Shown one piece after another: positions 31,704 through 39,830 of a stretch of 64,000 nucleotides of DNA (its first letter is position 1; every line of letters begins with the position of its first letter). The DNA is taken from assembly GCA_905215645.1 (NCBI GenBank), contig CAJMQS010000002.1:71723-135722 (forward strand), given 5' to 3'. Made by a program: the position numbers and the translations under genes. The notes below the pieces were generated by a model. It ran no database searches. It worked only from the letters and a program-made list of their open reading frames with translations, and was not told the origin of the DNA. Origin of the DNA: an uncultured bacterium (GTDB lineage: Bacteria; Bacillota; Negativicutes; Acidaminococcales; Acidaminococcaceae).

Positions 31704-33644
31704 TCACTTATCATTCTCATCCATATTTTCCAGTAATTTTCCAGACTTAATGAGTCCATACGCTTTTTGGATATCTTCCTGTATAGGGCGCAACCCCTCT
31801 AGTGTCGGGATTATACTGCGAATCGTATCGTATGCTTTCTGTGTATATCTGCCCAACCTCACATTCCCCCTCAAATCCACAGCCTGTGCTGCATAAAGTG
31901 CTTCCATGCCCACAAGATACCGTAGATTATCGACCAGGTGCAGAGCTTTCGTTGTAACAAGAGGCAAGTTGCTGGCGTGATCTTCAATATAGCCTTCGAT
32001 AGCAAAAAAATCAACAGAGGAAGGCGTTATGAGGAATCGATTTTCCGCATCTAAAGCAGAAAAAGCATCCTGAATCTGGGAATACCCATAGGATTCTCCA
32101 TTTCTCGGTGCTAAAAAGCGGGTTAGACCTGTAAAATCAGGGTCTGCCATTTTTATCATGCGGTAATTAATCGTCCTGGACAGATGCCCCAAAGCGATAG
32201 AAAGCATCTCCACGGCTACAGCCAAGGAAGTCGTTTCAAAGTTGGATGTTACATACAGTTCCTGGGTTTCCGGGATAATACAAGGATTATCAGACGGTGA
32301 ATTAATCTGGATTGCAAGGAACTTCTTAACCACTTCCAACGCATCTGTCACCGTTCCTGTAATGGTAAAGCCTCCCCGGAAACTCAGGGAATCCTGAAGC
32401 GCTCGTTTGGAGTCCTTATCATACAGATAGCTGTCTTCCAAAAATTTCCGGCAACGGGCAGCACACTTTTTCTGTCCTGGAAGCCCTCTCAGAGTATTGA
32501 CATCCTGGCGCATGGCCTCGATGTTACCATTCAACCCTTCATAATCCAGACAATAAACCAAATCAGACATAAAAAGTAAATCTTCAACTTCCTTTACCAA
32601 GATGGCTGTTGTACCTTCCCCCTGAGAATTGGAAAGCATAACCGTATGGGCATCTTTCAGCTGCCAATGATAAGGTTCCAGTCCTTCCTGTTCCATGGCC
32701 TCTCTGGCGCTTGTCTGCTGTCCCTTATAGTATACCTGGTTTTCTCCTGCAAAAGCCATCCCGATATGGGTAATGGTCGTAATATCAGCTTCCCCAACTG
32801 ATCCACGCCGGGGAACGCAAGGAGTAATTCCACGGTTCAGGAATTCTTTATATAAGTCAACCAGTTCGTCACTTGCACAAGAAGCCCCGATAAGCAGCGT
32901 ATTCAGTCGGATGGCCATCATAGCTCGTACTTCTTCTATCGTATTGTAAGGTGGATATCCCAATGCATGACTATAAATGACTTTTCTGTTTTCTTTTTCG
33001 ATAAGGTTTTCTTTTACATCTCTGTCTTTATTCCACCCAACGCCTCGATTATACCCATAGATTGGCTTCCCATCATGGGCCAACCGTTCCATCGTCTCGC
33101 GGCCTCGTTTTACCCGGTTCCATGCTTCTGGTTCAATAGCTACAGGATATCCTTCATAGGCAATGAGGTTCAAATCATGAAGCGTAAGATTATGCCCATT
33201 TAAAAGAATTGGTTCCATTCTCTGACTCCTTTCCACTATTTCAATTGTTTGTCTCGTCGTATCCAGCCTGACGGTATCTCCCCTTCGCACTTTTCTGTAA
33301 AAATAAGGATCCACCCTATCCACCATAGGGACACCCATGATGATTGCAGTGGAAACCAATACCGTATCCGGTTCTTCTACAATAAAAGCCCGCGGAGCCG
33401 TTCCATGCTTTTCCAATTGATAGAGCCCGTCCATCTGGACAACAGAGCTACCTTTGCCACCCGGAAATACCAGTATCTTATCTTTGATGCTGATTCCATT
33501 AAGACAGTGATCTCGTTCCATAACTACACCGTCTTCAGGACGCACATGATAAAAAAGAATTTGATCTGAGGAAATAAGGATTTCACCCTCAGCCGTACCT
33601 TTGGCTATTTCTCTGCACGCAAACACATTCATCATCATCCACAT
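31704..33644 (-). CDS. Fusion of aconitase X small domain (DUF126) to a MIO-less ammonia-lyase-fold domain
   Basis: 646 residues in two parts. Residues about 6-137 match the AcnX small, swivelling domain (DUF126): AKGTAEGEILIS, FPGGKGSSVVQMDGLYQL with the conserved Ser, APRAFIVEEPDTVLVSTAIIMGVPMVD. Residues about 145-646 have the histidine/phenylalanine ammonia-lyase fold: IYGYNRGVGWN, GSVGEADITTITHIGM, LQDSLSFRGG, INSPSDNPCI and a helical core. The MIO-forming Ala-Ser-Gly is replaced by Glu-Ala-Asp with one residue lost. The AcnX large subunit is encoded just upstream with a 10-base overlap. Start at 33644, or more likely the ATG at 33638 with AAAGG 7 bases upstream. Reaction unknown. Confidence 0.85.
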   Translation of the reverse strand: MWMMMNVFACREIAKGTAEGEILISSDQILFYHVRPEDGVVMERDHCLNGISIKDKILVFPGGKGSSVVQMDGLYQLEKHGTAPRAFIVEEPDTVLVSTAIIMGVPMVDRVDPYFYRKVRRGDTVRLDTTRQTIEIVERSQRMEPILLNGHNLTLHDLNLIAYEGYPVAIEPEAWNRVKRGRETMERLAHDGKPIYGYNRGVGWNKDRDVKENLIEKENRKVIYSHALGYPPYNTIEEVRAMMAIRLNTLLIGASCASDELVDLYKEFLNRGITPCVPRRGSVGEADITTITHIGMAFAGENQVYYKGQQTSAREAMEQEGLEPYHWQLKDAHTVMLSNSQGEGTTAILVKEVEDLLFMSDLVYCLDYEGLNGNIEAMRQDVNTLRGLPGQKKCAARCRKFLEDSYLYDKDSKRALQDSLSFRGGFTITGTVTDALEVVKKFLAIQINSPSDNPCIIPETQELYVTSNFETTSLAVAVEMLSIALGHLSRTINYRMIKMADPDFTGLTRFLAPRNGESYGYSQIQDAFSALDAENRFLITPSSVDFFAIEGYIEDHASNLPLVTTKALHLVDNLRYLVGMEALYAAQAVDLRGNVRLGRYTQKAYDTIRSIIPTLEGLRPIQEDIQKAYGLIKSGKLLENMDENDK

Positions 33645-34837
33645 ACCTTTCCCAAAATAGCCTCATAAATACATTGTTCCACATCCTGAACCGTCAGTGT
33701 CACACCTGCACTCGTCATATAATAGGCTGCTTTAGGCGAATCTGTAACACCTAACAAGCCTTTGAGAAAATGCCAGCAATTGACTTCATCCACACAAGTA
33801 TGAGGAATTAACTTACCACCCAATCGCTGGATCTGGGCCTGCAGGCCATTTTTATCTGCCTGTTCAATGACTTCAACGGAAGTCAGGATATAAATGGGGA
33901 CAGCCGCTGGCTTAGTAAGCAGACGACCTACCCGTTCCACCTGGGAATACGTATAATGCGGACAGCCCAAGATGCAGAAAGATATTTTTTGGCCGGATAC
34001 TGGATGCTCTTTGGCTCGCAGATCATCCAAATCACCTTGTGTTATCCTAACCGTACGTAGCGGAGCTTGATTTCCAAAAGCATCCTTTTCATCTCGCACC
34101 AAAGGAGTCACCCCTGGCACGGCATAAATATCATAATTGCCAGAAACATTTAAAGAAGCCCCTAAAGCAATCAGTGCTTCCACAGGAATCAATTGAGGCA
34201 AGCCGAAGAAAACTGGATTTCCTCGTCCTATTTTCTTTCCAAGCATTCCTAACAGAGCAAAATCTCCCTCTTTCTCTACCCTGGCATCTACTTCAACCGC
34301 TACGGTCCCAAATCGGTTCTTTTCAAAGAGCATCCCATATTCTGGCACGCATCCAGTGATGGCCGCACATAAAGCACTGGCAGCACTTTCTCGATTGGTT
34401 TTTGCTCCCAGGACGGCGTTCACGAAAATTGTTGCACTAGTTTCAGAGAATGCACACACTTCATTTTTTCTCGGCTTGTTGCTGTATAGGTAAGGAGTAC
34501 AACAATAAGTCATCGTAGCACCAAGTTCTCTATACACTTGATCTACCCGTTCCATATGAGTCTTTGCTGTATCCGATAGGATCGACGCAAATGTGCCCAC
34601 AGAGTATCCTGGATTGACCGTTGGAGAGAGCCTGCAGACTGCTCCGGCCGACAAAAGACGGCTGGCAAACCATAAATCCGCCTCCTGTGCACTCAGTGAA
34701 ACATGTGCTTTTTGGATAGGGACCATACGAGGTGCATCAAAGCATTTAGCAATTCCGACCTGGATTTCCATGGCAAGGGCTACGCCCTTACCGTAAACAC
34801 CATCCAGCATTTTTTGCTGCTCATCGGACAGGATCAT
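33635..34837 (-). CDS. Aconitase X catalytic (large) subunit, DUF521
   Basis: 400 residues from ATG at 34837, chosen for GGGAGG 8 bases upstream. AcnX signatures are all present: TYCCTPYL, SETSATIFVNAVLGAKTNRES, AAITGCVPEYGM, FCILGCPHYTYSQVERV, and SPKAAYYMTSAGV with a Cys near the C-terminus. AcnX enzymes are Fe-S hydro-lyases; known members dehydrate cis-3-hydroxyproline or mevalonate 5-phosphate. The required small subunit is supplied by the N-terminal part of the next gene. Substrate here is unknown. Confidence 0.9.
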   Translation of the reverse strand: MILSDEQQKMLDGVYGKGVALAMEIQVGIAKCFDAPRMVPIQKAHVSLSAQEADLWFASRLLSAGAVCRLSPTVNPGYSVGTFASILSDTAKTHMERVDQVYRELGATMTYCCTPYLYSNKPRKNEVCAFSETSATIFVNAVLGAKTNRESAASALCAAITGCVPEYGMLFEKNRFGTVAVEVDARVEKEGDFALLGMLGKKIGRGNPVFFGLPQLIPVEALIALGASLNVSGNYDIYAVPGVTPLVRDEKDAFGNQAPLRTVRITQGDLDDLRAKEHPVSGQKISFCILGCPHYTYSQVERVGRLLTKPAAVPIYILTSVEVIEQADKNGLQAQIQRLGGKLIPHTCVDEVNCWHFLKGLLGVTDSPKAAYYMTSAGVTLTVQDVEQCIYEAILGKVCG

Positions 34838-34854
34838 TCCTCCAACCTCCCTGT

Positions 34855-35775
34855 TCAATTATGCTTATCCACAGAAAGGTTCCCCGCTTCCTTATCATAT
34901 CCAGAGTAAAACCCTCTTCCCGATTTCATGCCCAATTGGCCTCGCTCAATCATTTCTTTTAGTTTTGCGGGAGGTTTATCCCGTTCTTCTCCACTTGCCT
35001 CATAATACGATATTTCGATATTATAGATTGTATCGAGTCCAATAAGGTCCATAAGCTGGAATGGGCCGATATTGGTATTCCATTCCATTTTCCAGCCACG
35101 ATCAAACTCTGCTGGATCCACATATCCATCAGCCCAAAGATGGAGACATTCCCGTTTGACAGCACGCCATACACGATTGATTGAATAGCCTTTAATTTCT
35201 TTTTCAGTAATAACTGGTTCGAACCCCAATGTGTGATAATGGGCTATAGCCGCTTTCTTTGTTTTTTCTGAAGTGCTGGCATTCCACATCATTTCAAGAT
35301 AATTATTGCGGATCGGATCATCATGATCAACGGAAAAGGTACACTTCCTGCGTTCCGGAGAAACACGTGCATAAATATCACTCATAAGCAATGATGAAGT
35401 ATTGGAATTGAGCAAACATCCAGGTGGACAAATTTTATCCAGCTGTTCAAATATATCTTGTTTCAAAGCTAATTTTTCAGGGACATTCTCCACAACAAGT
35501 TCTGCATCCTGACAGGCTTCTTCCAGACTCCTTGCATAACGGATACGGTTCTTTACCCCATTGGCTTCTTCTGCATTCAGTCTGCCTTCCTGGATAAAGT
35601 AAGTCAGCCATTTCTCCACCTTTGCCTGACAAGTCAAAATAGATTTTTCGGTCCGACTGTAGCCCGTAACTTGTTTTCCATACAAAGCATTCCGAAAAGC
35701 AATCATGGAACCTTGCGTTCCAATTCCCACAATCGTTACATTTTTAATTTTATCAACTCCAATAGGTATTGCCAT
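34855..35775 (-). CDS. 3-hydroxyacyl-CoA dehydrogenase-family NAD-dependent oxidoreductase
   Basis: 306 residues. N-terminal Rossmann domain (NVTIVGIGTQGSMIAFRNALYGKQVTGYSR; ELVVENVPEKLALK; NSNTSSLLMSDI), then the helical C-terminal domain (YSINRVWRAVKRECLHLWADGYV; IGPFQLMDLIGLDTIY; GMKSGRGFYSG). The family includes hydroxyacyl-CoA, carnitine and gulonate dehydrogenases; CoA dependence cannot be told. AAAGGA 9-10 bases before the ATG. The catalytic His usually seen after NTSS is represented by SVDHDDP. Confidence 0.88.
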   Translation of the reverse strand: MAIPIGVDKIKNVTIVGIGTQGSMIAFRNALYGKQVTGYSRTEKSILTCQAKVEKWLTYFIQEGRLNAEEANGVKNRIRYARSLEEACQDAELVVENVPEKLALKQDIFEQLDKICPPGCLLNSNTSSLLMSDIYARVSPERRKCTFSVDHDDPIRNNYLEMMWNASTSEKTKKAAIAHYHTLGFEPVITEKEIKGYSINRVWRAVKRECLHLWADGYVDPAEFDRGWKMEWNTNIGPFQLMDLIGLDTIYNIEISYYEASGEERDKPPAKLKEMIERGQLGMKSGRGFYSGYDKEAGNLSVDKHN

Positions 35776-35823
35776 AAATCTTCATCCTTTCCTTCCTGAA
35801 CCTGTAAATAAATACTTATTAAA

Positions 35824-36366
35824 TTAAAAAGTCCTTTCGATGATATTTCCATCGGCCGGGATTGCTATGTAGCGGACTTTTGTATTTTCTACAAGTTCTC
35901 CATAAAAAGCAATGTAATAGGGACGATAGATGGAACGCAGCTGTAAAACCTCCAAGGTGACATAACTTCCAATTTGTCGTCTGATCATCCGTCCAGCCAA
36001 TCTTTTGGCATTTTCAATCAGCTTGTCCTGGGGAATTTCTGTCGTTTGCACCTGTGCCGGATCTGTAATTTGCAGAGATTGCGTCTTTATTGGTTTTTCT
36101 AAATAAGCTGGCGTTCCTCTGGTTCCTTCTGCCAGCATGAGGATTTTCTGTTTCCGGGGAAGAGATTCCTTTTGGGTAAAGATTTTCCGTAGAAAAGTGT
36201 CCATATATGTCATTTCAAAAGTAATTTCCTTACTTTCGATATACATCAATTTCAAGTTTATTTTCTTTTTCCCCAGAAGAAGGCGCCCCAGGAAATTGCC
36301 TCTTTTCTCGGCCACTTCCATAGCTTCTTCTTCGTTCATCGTCTTGGGTACCACTTGTATTTTCAT
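35824..36366 (-). CDS. Protein of unknown function in the lyase operon
   Basis: 180 residues, not recognised. Soluble, basic in the first half (KRGNFLGRLLLGKKKINLKLMYIESKEITFEM), with a Pro/Gln/Thr linker around 95-115 and a second part ending LRSIYRPYYIAFYGELV and RYIAIPADGNIIERTF. No signal peptide or membrane segment. It lies between the transporter and the dehydrogenase, so a role tied to transport or sensing of the substrate is possible. GGGGGAG upstream of the ATG. Confidence 0.75.
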   Translation of the reverse strand: MKIQVVPKTMNEEEAMEVAEKRGNFLGRLLLGKKKINLKLMYIESKEITFEMTYMDTFLRKIFTQKESLPRKQKILMLAEGTRGTPAYLEKPIKTQSLQITDPAQVQTTEIPQDKLIENAKRLAGRMIRRQIGSYVTLEVLQLRSIYRPYYIAFYGELVENTKVRYIAIPADGNIIERTF

Positions 36367-36396
36367 ATATCTCCCCCTGTTAGGAATTTTCTCTCC

Positions 36397-38031
36397 TCAG
36401 GCTTTTCTTTTGCTGAATTCCCGTACTTCAAACCAGTAGCGGGCGAATACACCAAATGTGATCAGCATGGCAATGCCCGGTGCCAAAATACCTACAAGAG
36501 CATCGACCTGATGGACCATGCCATAACCGAAGATGATCGCCAAAACAGCATAGAGAGCGACCAAAGCTCCATCTACACCGAACCATTCCACCGGCTCAAT
36601 CTGCTGTTCTCCAGAGGAACCAACAGAGTCATCACAATATACTTTTCCAAATCGGTTGCCAATCACATAGGTGATAAAAGAAATAGGCAAGGCAATGAGG
36701 AGAGCATCCACCTTTCCTCCCAGGATATCAATGGAAATCGGATAATAATTAAAGTAAATCCAAGATAGAGAGCCAAAAATCATGCTGGACAAGCCACCCA
36801 CATCTGTTTTTCTGGAATCTGAAAGGATTGCACCCAATACCGGAACAAAAAGGCCACACATAGACAAACTGTTGATGAAAAGGAATGCATCATACACAAG
36901 GGGAAAGCTGAACGCCGTTCCGAGTCCGATGATACCGAATATAATACAGCTGATTCTTGTAATGTTGATACTTTGTCTGTCCGACAGAGGATGTTTACGA
37001 TAGACATTGATGATGTCCCGGGATACAATTTCTCCTCCAATCAAGAAATACGAATCGATTGTAGAAATAATGGCACCCATGATTCCGAAAACAAAAAGGC
37101 CTCTTAGCACAACCGGTAAATTAGAAAGGACCAGCTGCACATAGGCGACTTCCGGCTGGATTTCCAGTCCAGGATGGATCGTACGGATAAGCATTGCCGT
37201 AGTGATCAGAACCATGTCGAAAGAAAGCCAGATGGAGAAACACATCAGCATAGCCCGTTTTCCCGTACGAGGTGAATTAGCTGCGGTAAAGCGCTGATAA
37301 AAAGATGGATCCTTATATACATTGATACACAATACGACAAGGCAGATAGCCCGTCCAACTGGAGTCCCGCCCAATGGGGTCAACATTTGAGGAGCAACTT
37401 GGCTTAATACCTGGTTGATACCTGCAAATCCTCCTACTCCAAAGTAAACTTGGGGAAAAGCGGCGCAGACAGATGTAATCATCAGAAAAAAGAAAATCAT
37501 ATCCGTTGCAGCTACACCCATAAGTCCGCCTAAACAAGTGATACCAGTGGAAATAATAACCACAGCAGCTGCAACCAAAAATTTATTTGCATTCCAGGCA
37601 GCCACGCCCACATAGCCAGTCGCTGCGATTTCTGCAATAGAAAGACATGATACAACGAGGATAACAGCTCCAATCAAAGAAGCGGTTCTTCCATAATATC
37701 GATTGATCAGTTCCGTCATTGTCGTATTCACTTTTACGGAAATACGAGGTGCTACCCAAAGTGCCAGAGGAAAGCGGACCAGATGAGCACAAATGGACCA
37801 AATAAAGAAAGCTGAGACACCCATCGTCGTTGCATAGCCAATGGTCCCAATGACACCAGCCCCTCCGTACCAGGATGCTACAAGCGTCCCGACTGCCAGA
37901 GACCAGGGAATCGACTTATTTGCTTGATAGAAACTATCCATATTCCGAGAAGTTTTGCTAAAATGTTTTCCTACTAGGAATATGCCGATGACACACAACA
38001 GAACGGTAAGATTGTCAAGAAACGTTAACAT
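36397..38031 (-). CDS. Sodium:solute symporter (SSS family)
   Basis: About 544 residues, 13 or so membrane helices. SSS features: ANKSIPWSLAVGTLVASWYGGAGVIGTIGYA in the first core helix region, a helix with GGLMGVAATDMIFFFLM, NVYKDPSFYQRFTAA, and GIMGAIISTIDSYFLIGGEIVSRD with the Na+-site Ser/Thr. Imports the operon's substrate with Na+. ATG at 38031; a GTG at 38040 is too near the ribosome-binding site. Confidence 0.9.
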   Translation of the reverse strand: MLTFLDNLTVLLCVIGIFLVGKHFSKTSRNMDSFYQANKSIPWSLAVGTLVASWYGGAGVIGTIGYATTMGVSAFFIWSICAHLVRFPLALWVAPRISVKVNTTMTELINRYYGRTASLIGAVILVVSCLSIAEIAATGYVGVAAWNANKFLVAAAVVIISTGITCLGGLMGVAATDMIFFFLMITSVCAAFPQVYFGVGGFAGINQVLSQVAPQMLTPLGGTPVGRAICLVVLCINVYKDPSFYQRFTAANSPRTGKRAMLMCFSIWLSFDMVLITTAMLIRTIHPGLEIQPEVAYVQLVLSNLPVVLRGLFVFGIMGAIISTIDSYFLIGGEIVSRDIINVYRKHPLSDRQSINITRISCIIFGIIGLGTAFSFPLVYDAFLFINSLSMCGLFVPVLGAILSDSRKTDVGGLSSMIFGSLSWIYFNYYPISIDILGGKVDALLIALPISFITYVIGNRFGKVYCDDSVGSSGEQQIEPVEWFGVDGALVALYAVLAIIFGYGMVHQVDALVGILAPGIAMLITFGVFARYWFEVREFSKRKA

Positions 38032-38048
38032 ACCCTTCACTTCCTTTT

Positions 38049-39575
38049 CTAAAATTGCAGTTTACCTACGACGGTTTCCACCACATCTATATATTTTCTC
38101 TCTTTGATTTGAGCAGACACACTTTCAATCAAGGGAGTAAGCGGAGCATCTGTTTCCAAGACAGGAACAACTTGTCGTAAAAGCTGATATACCTTCCCTG
38201 TAGCAGAAGATGGAGCAAGCATGTCATAGCAATCAAGTGCCTGCCCATCACAGATCAATTCAATGGCAATGATATAGCTCCCCATTTGTATTAAATCGTA
38301 CGCTTTTTTTGCTGCATTATATCCCATACTGATATAATCTTCTTGGTTCGCACATGTAGTTAAATTATCCACCACAGCTGGATGAGAAAGGATTCTCATT
38401 TCTCCCAGCAGACCTGCAGCAGTATATTGGATCATCATAAGGCCATCATTATATTCCGCATTCTTGTTTAAGAAAGCAGGAAGTTCACTGACAAGACGAT
38501 TCAATAGCCTATCGATACGGCTTGCAGTCATTTTACATAAATCGGTCATTGCGATTGCAAGGAAATCAGATGCCATTCCCAGATAAGAACCATCTGCATT
38601 ACAACCCATCAAAGCAACAGCTTTCCCGTTATTTTCTTCAAAAATCAAAGGATTATCCACCGAAGAATTCAATTCAATGGCCAAAGACTGCAATCCATCT
38701 TTGACCGCTTTTTTTACGGCCCCATGCAGTTGGGGAATACAACGGATGGACAATGCATCCTGCACACGATGGCCACGATATTTTTCTACAATCTCACTGT
38801 CCTGCAAAATGGCCCGCACGTTACTGGCAGTCCTGACTTGATCCACATGTGGCCGCGCTTCCATAATACGGTCATCCATAGCCATCAAAGTCCCTTTGAG
38901 CACTTCCAGGCTAAAGGCACCGCTGATATCTGCTGTCAACGCCAGAGTTACTGCATCATACAGTGCAAGTGCAGCAAAAGCAGTTACAGAAGTCGTTCCA
39001 GAAACAATAGTCAATCCCTCTTTGGAAGAAAGAACAATTGGCTCAAGTCCAGCCTGAAACAAGGCTTCTTCCCCACTTAACAGTTTTCCCTTGTACCAAG
39101 CTTTTCCTTCCCCAATAAGGACCATACCAATGTGGGCTTCAAGAGAAATATATCCAACGGAGCCATGTCCTGGAACTCTTGGAACAACGTTCCGATTTAA
39201 CATTTCTTTTAAAAGTTCCAGTGTTTCCAATCTGATTCCCGTATGTCCAGATCCAAAATGCAACAGCATTACAAACATCATAGCTCTGGTACATTCTTCA
39301 TTGATTGGCTCTCCCACAGCACAGGTATGGGCAAGGATATGATTCCTCTGGATATGGATCCGGTCTTCTTCCGGAATGAATTTTCTCCAATTGTCGCCCA
39401 ATCCTGTCGTCACACCATAAATTGGAATTCCTCCTTTGCTGAATTCATCTACAAAATCTCGGCATTTTTGAACTCGTTGGATATATTCATCTGAAAATGC
39501 AACTTGACTGTGATATCTTGCCACAGAAACTACATCTTCCAATGTATTCTTTCCATCCAGTATAATGATTTTCAT
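38049..39575 (-). CDS. Histidine-ammonia-lyase-fold protein lacking the MIO triad
   Basis: 508 residues from ATG at 39575 (AAAGGA 8 bases upstream; a TTG at 39599 overlaps that site). The fold is clear: IYGVTTGLGD with Tyr53 at the HAL position, KEGLTIVSGTTSVTA, VQDALSIRCIPQLHG, NSSVDNPLIF, MIQYTAAGLLGEMR, ANQEDYISMGYNA. But GSVG is followed by YISLEAH, not ASGDLAPLAH: the Ala-Ser-Gly that makes the MIO cofactor is deleted. Tyr of QDPYSLR is Leu. MIO-free members such as bacterial ergothionase, which removes trimethylamine, are known to me, so an elimination reaction is still plausible. Confidence 0.85.
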   Translation of the reverse strand: MKIIILDGKNTLEDVVSVARYHSQVAFSDEYIQRVQKCRDFVDEFSKGGIPIYGVTTGLGDNWRKFIPEEDRIHIQRNHILAHTCAVGEPINEECTRAMMFVMLLHFGSGHTGIRLETLELLKEMLNRNVVPRVPGHGSVGYISLEAHIGMVLIGEGKAWYKGKLLSGEEALFQAGLEPIVLSSKEGLTIVSGTTSVTAFAALALYDAVTLALTADISGAFSLEVLKGTLMAMDDRIMEARPHVDQVRTASNVRAILQDSEIVEKYRGHRVQDALSIRCIPQLHGAVKKAVKDGLQSLAIELNSSVDNPLIFEENNGKAVALMGCNADGSYLGMASDFLAIAMTDLCKMTASRIDRLLNRLVSELPAFLNKNAEYNDGLMMIQYTAAGLLGEMRILSHPAVVDNLTTCANQEDYISMGYNAAKKAYDLIQMGSYIIAIELICDGQALDCYDMLAPSSATGKVYQLLRQVVPVLETDAPLTPLIESVSAQIKERKYIDVVETVVGKLQF

Positions 39576-39631
39576 CTTCTTATTCCTTTCTCTTATCAAA
39601 TCATCTATGAAAGTCTATCTTTATAAATTTA

Positions 39632-39649
39632 TTGCAAATACCTTGCCAA
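39632..39649 (-). promoter_or_regulatory. Sigma-54 (-24/-12) promoter of the lyase operon
   Basis: Minus-strand TTGGCAAGGTATTTGCAA. The GG and GC dinucleotides are exactly 10 bases apart, as required for RpoN. It lies 57 bases before the lyase start, next to a gene for a sigma-54 activator. Confidence 0.85.
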
Positions 39650-39691
39650 AATCATGAAATGTGTTTCAGAGTTAAAAAATATATCTTTTAT

Positions 39692-39711
39692 TTTCTGGTT
39701 TATACCAGAAA
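39692..39711. promoter_or_regulatory. Palindrome, candidate activator-binding site
   Basis: TTTCTGGT-TTAT-ACCAGAAA, a perfect 8-base inverted repeat about 45 bases upstream of the -24 element. The position suits an enhancer site for the adjacent sigma-54 activator. Confidence 0.6.
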
Positions 39712-39791
39712 TCTACAAATAATGTCATTTCAAAGTCCTTTATTATGAAAAAAGCAGTTGCCCATCACCATTTTAGAGAATGCCTTATAGC

Positions 39792-39828
39792 AAAAAAATC
39801 TGGCTGCCAAAATCTCTGGCGCCAGATT
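39792..39828 (-). terminator. Terminator of the sigma-54 activator gene
   Basis: AATCTGGC/GCCAGATT stem followed by a T-run on the minus strand, two bases past the activator stop codon. Confidence 0.75.
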
Positions 39829-39830
39829 TT

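Noticed and set aside
31704..33644. Annotation as ordinary histidine ammonia-lyase
   Set aside because: The MIO triad is missing and an AcnX domain is attached, so the usual hutH function is not supported; no urocanase or other hut gene is nearby.
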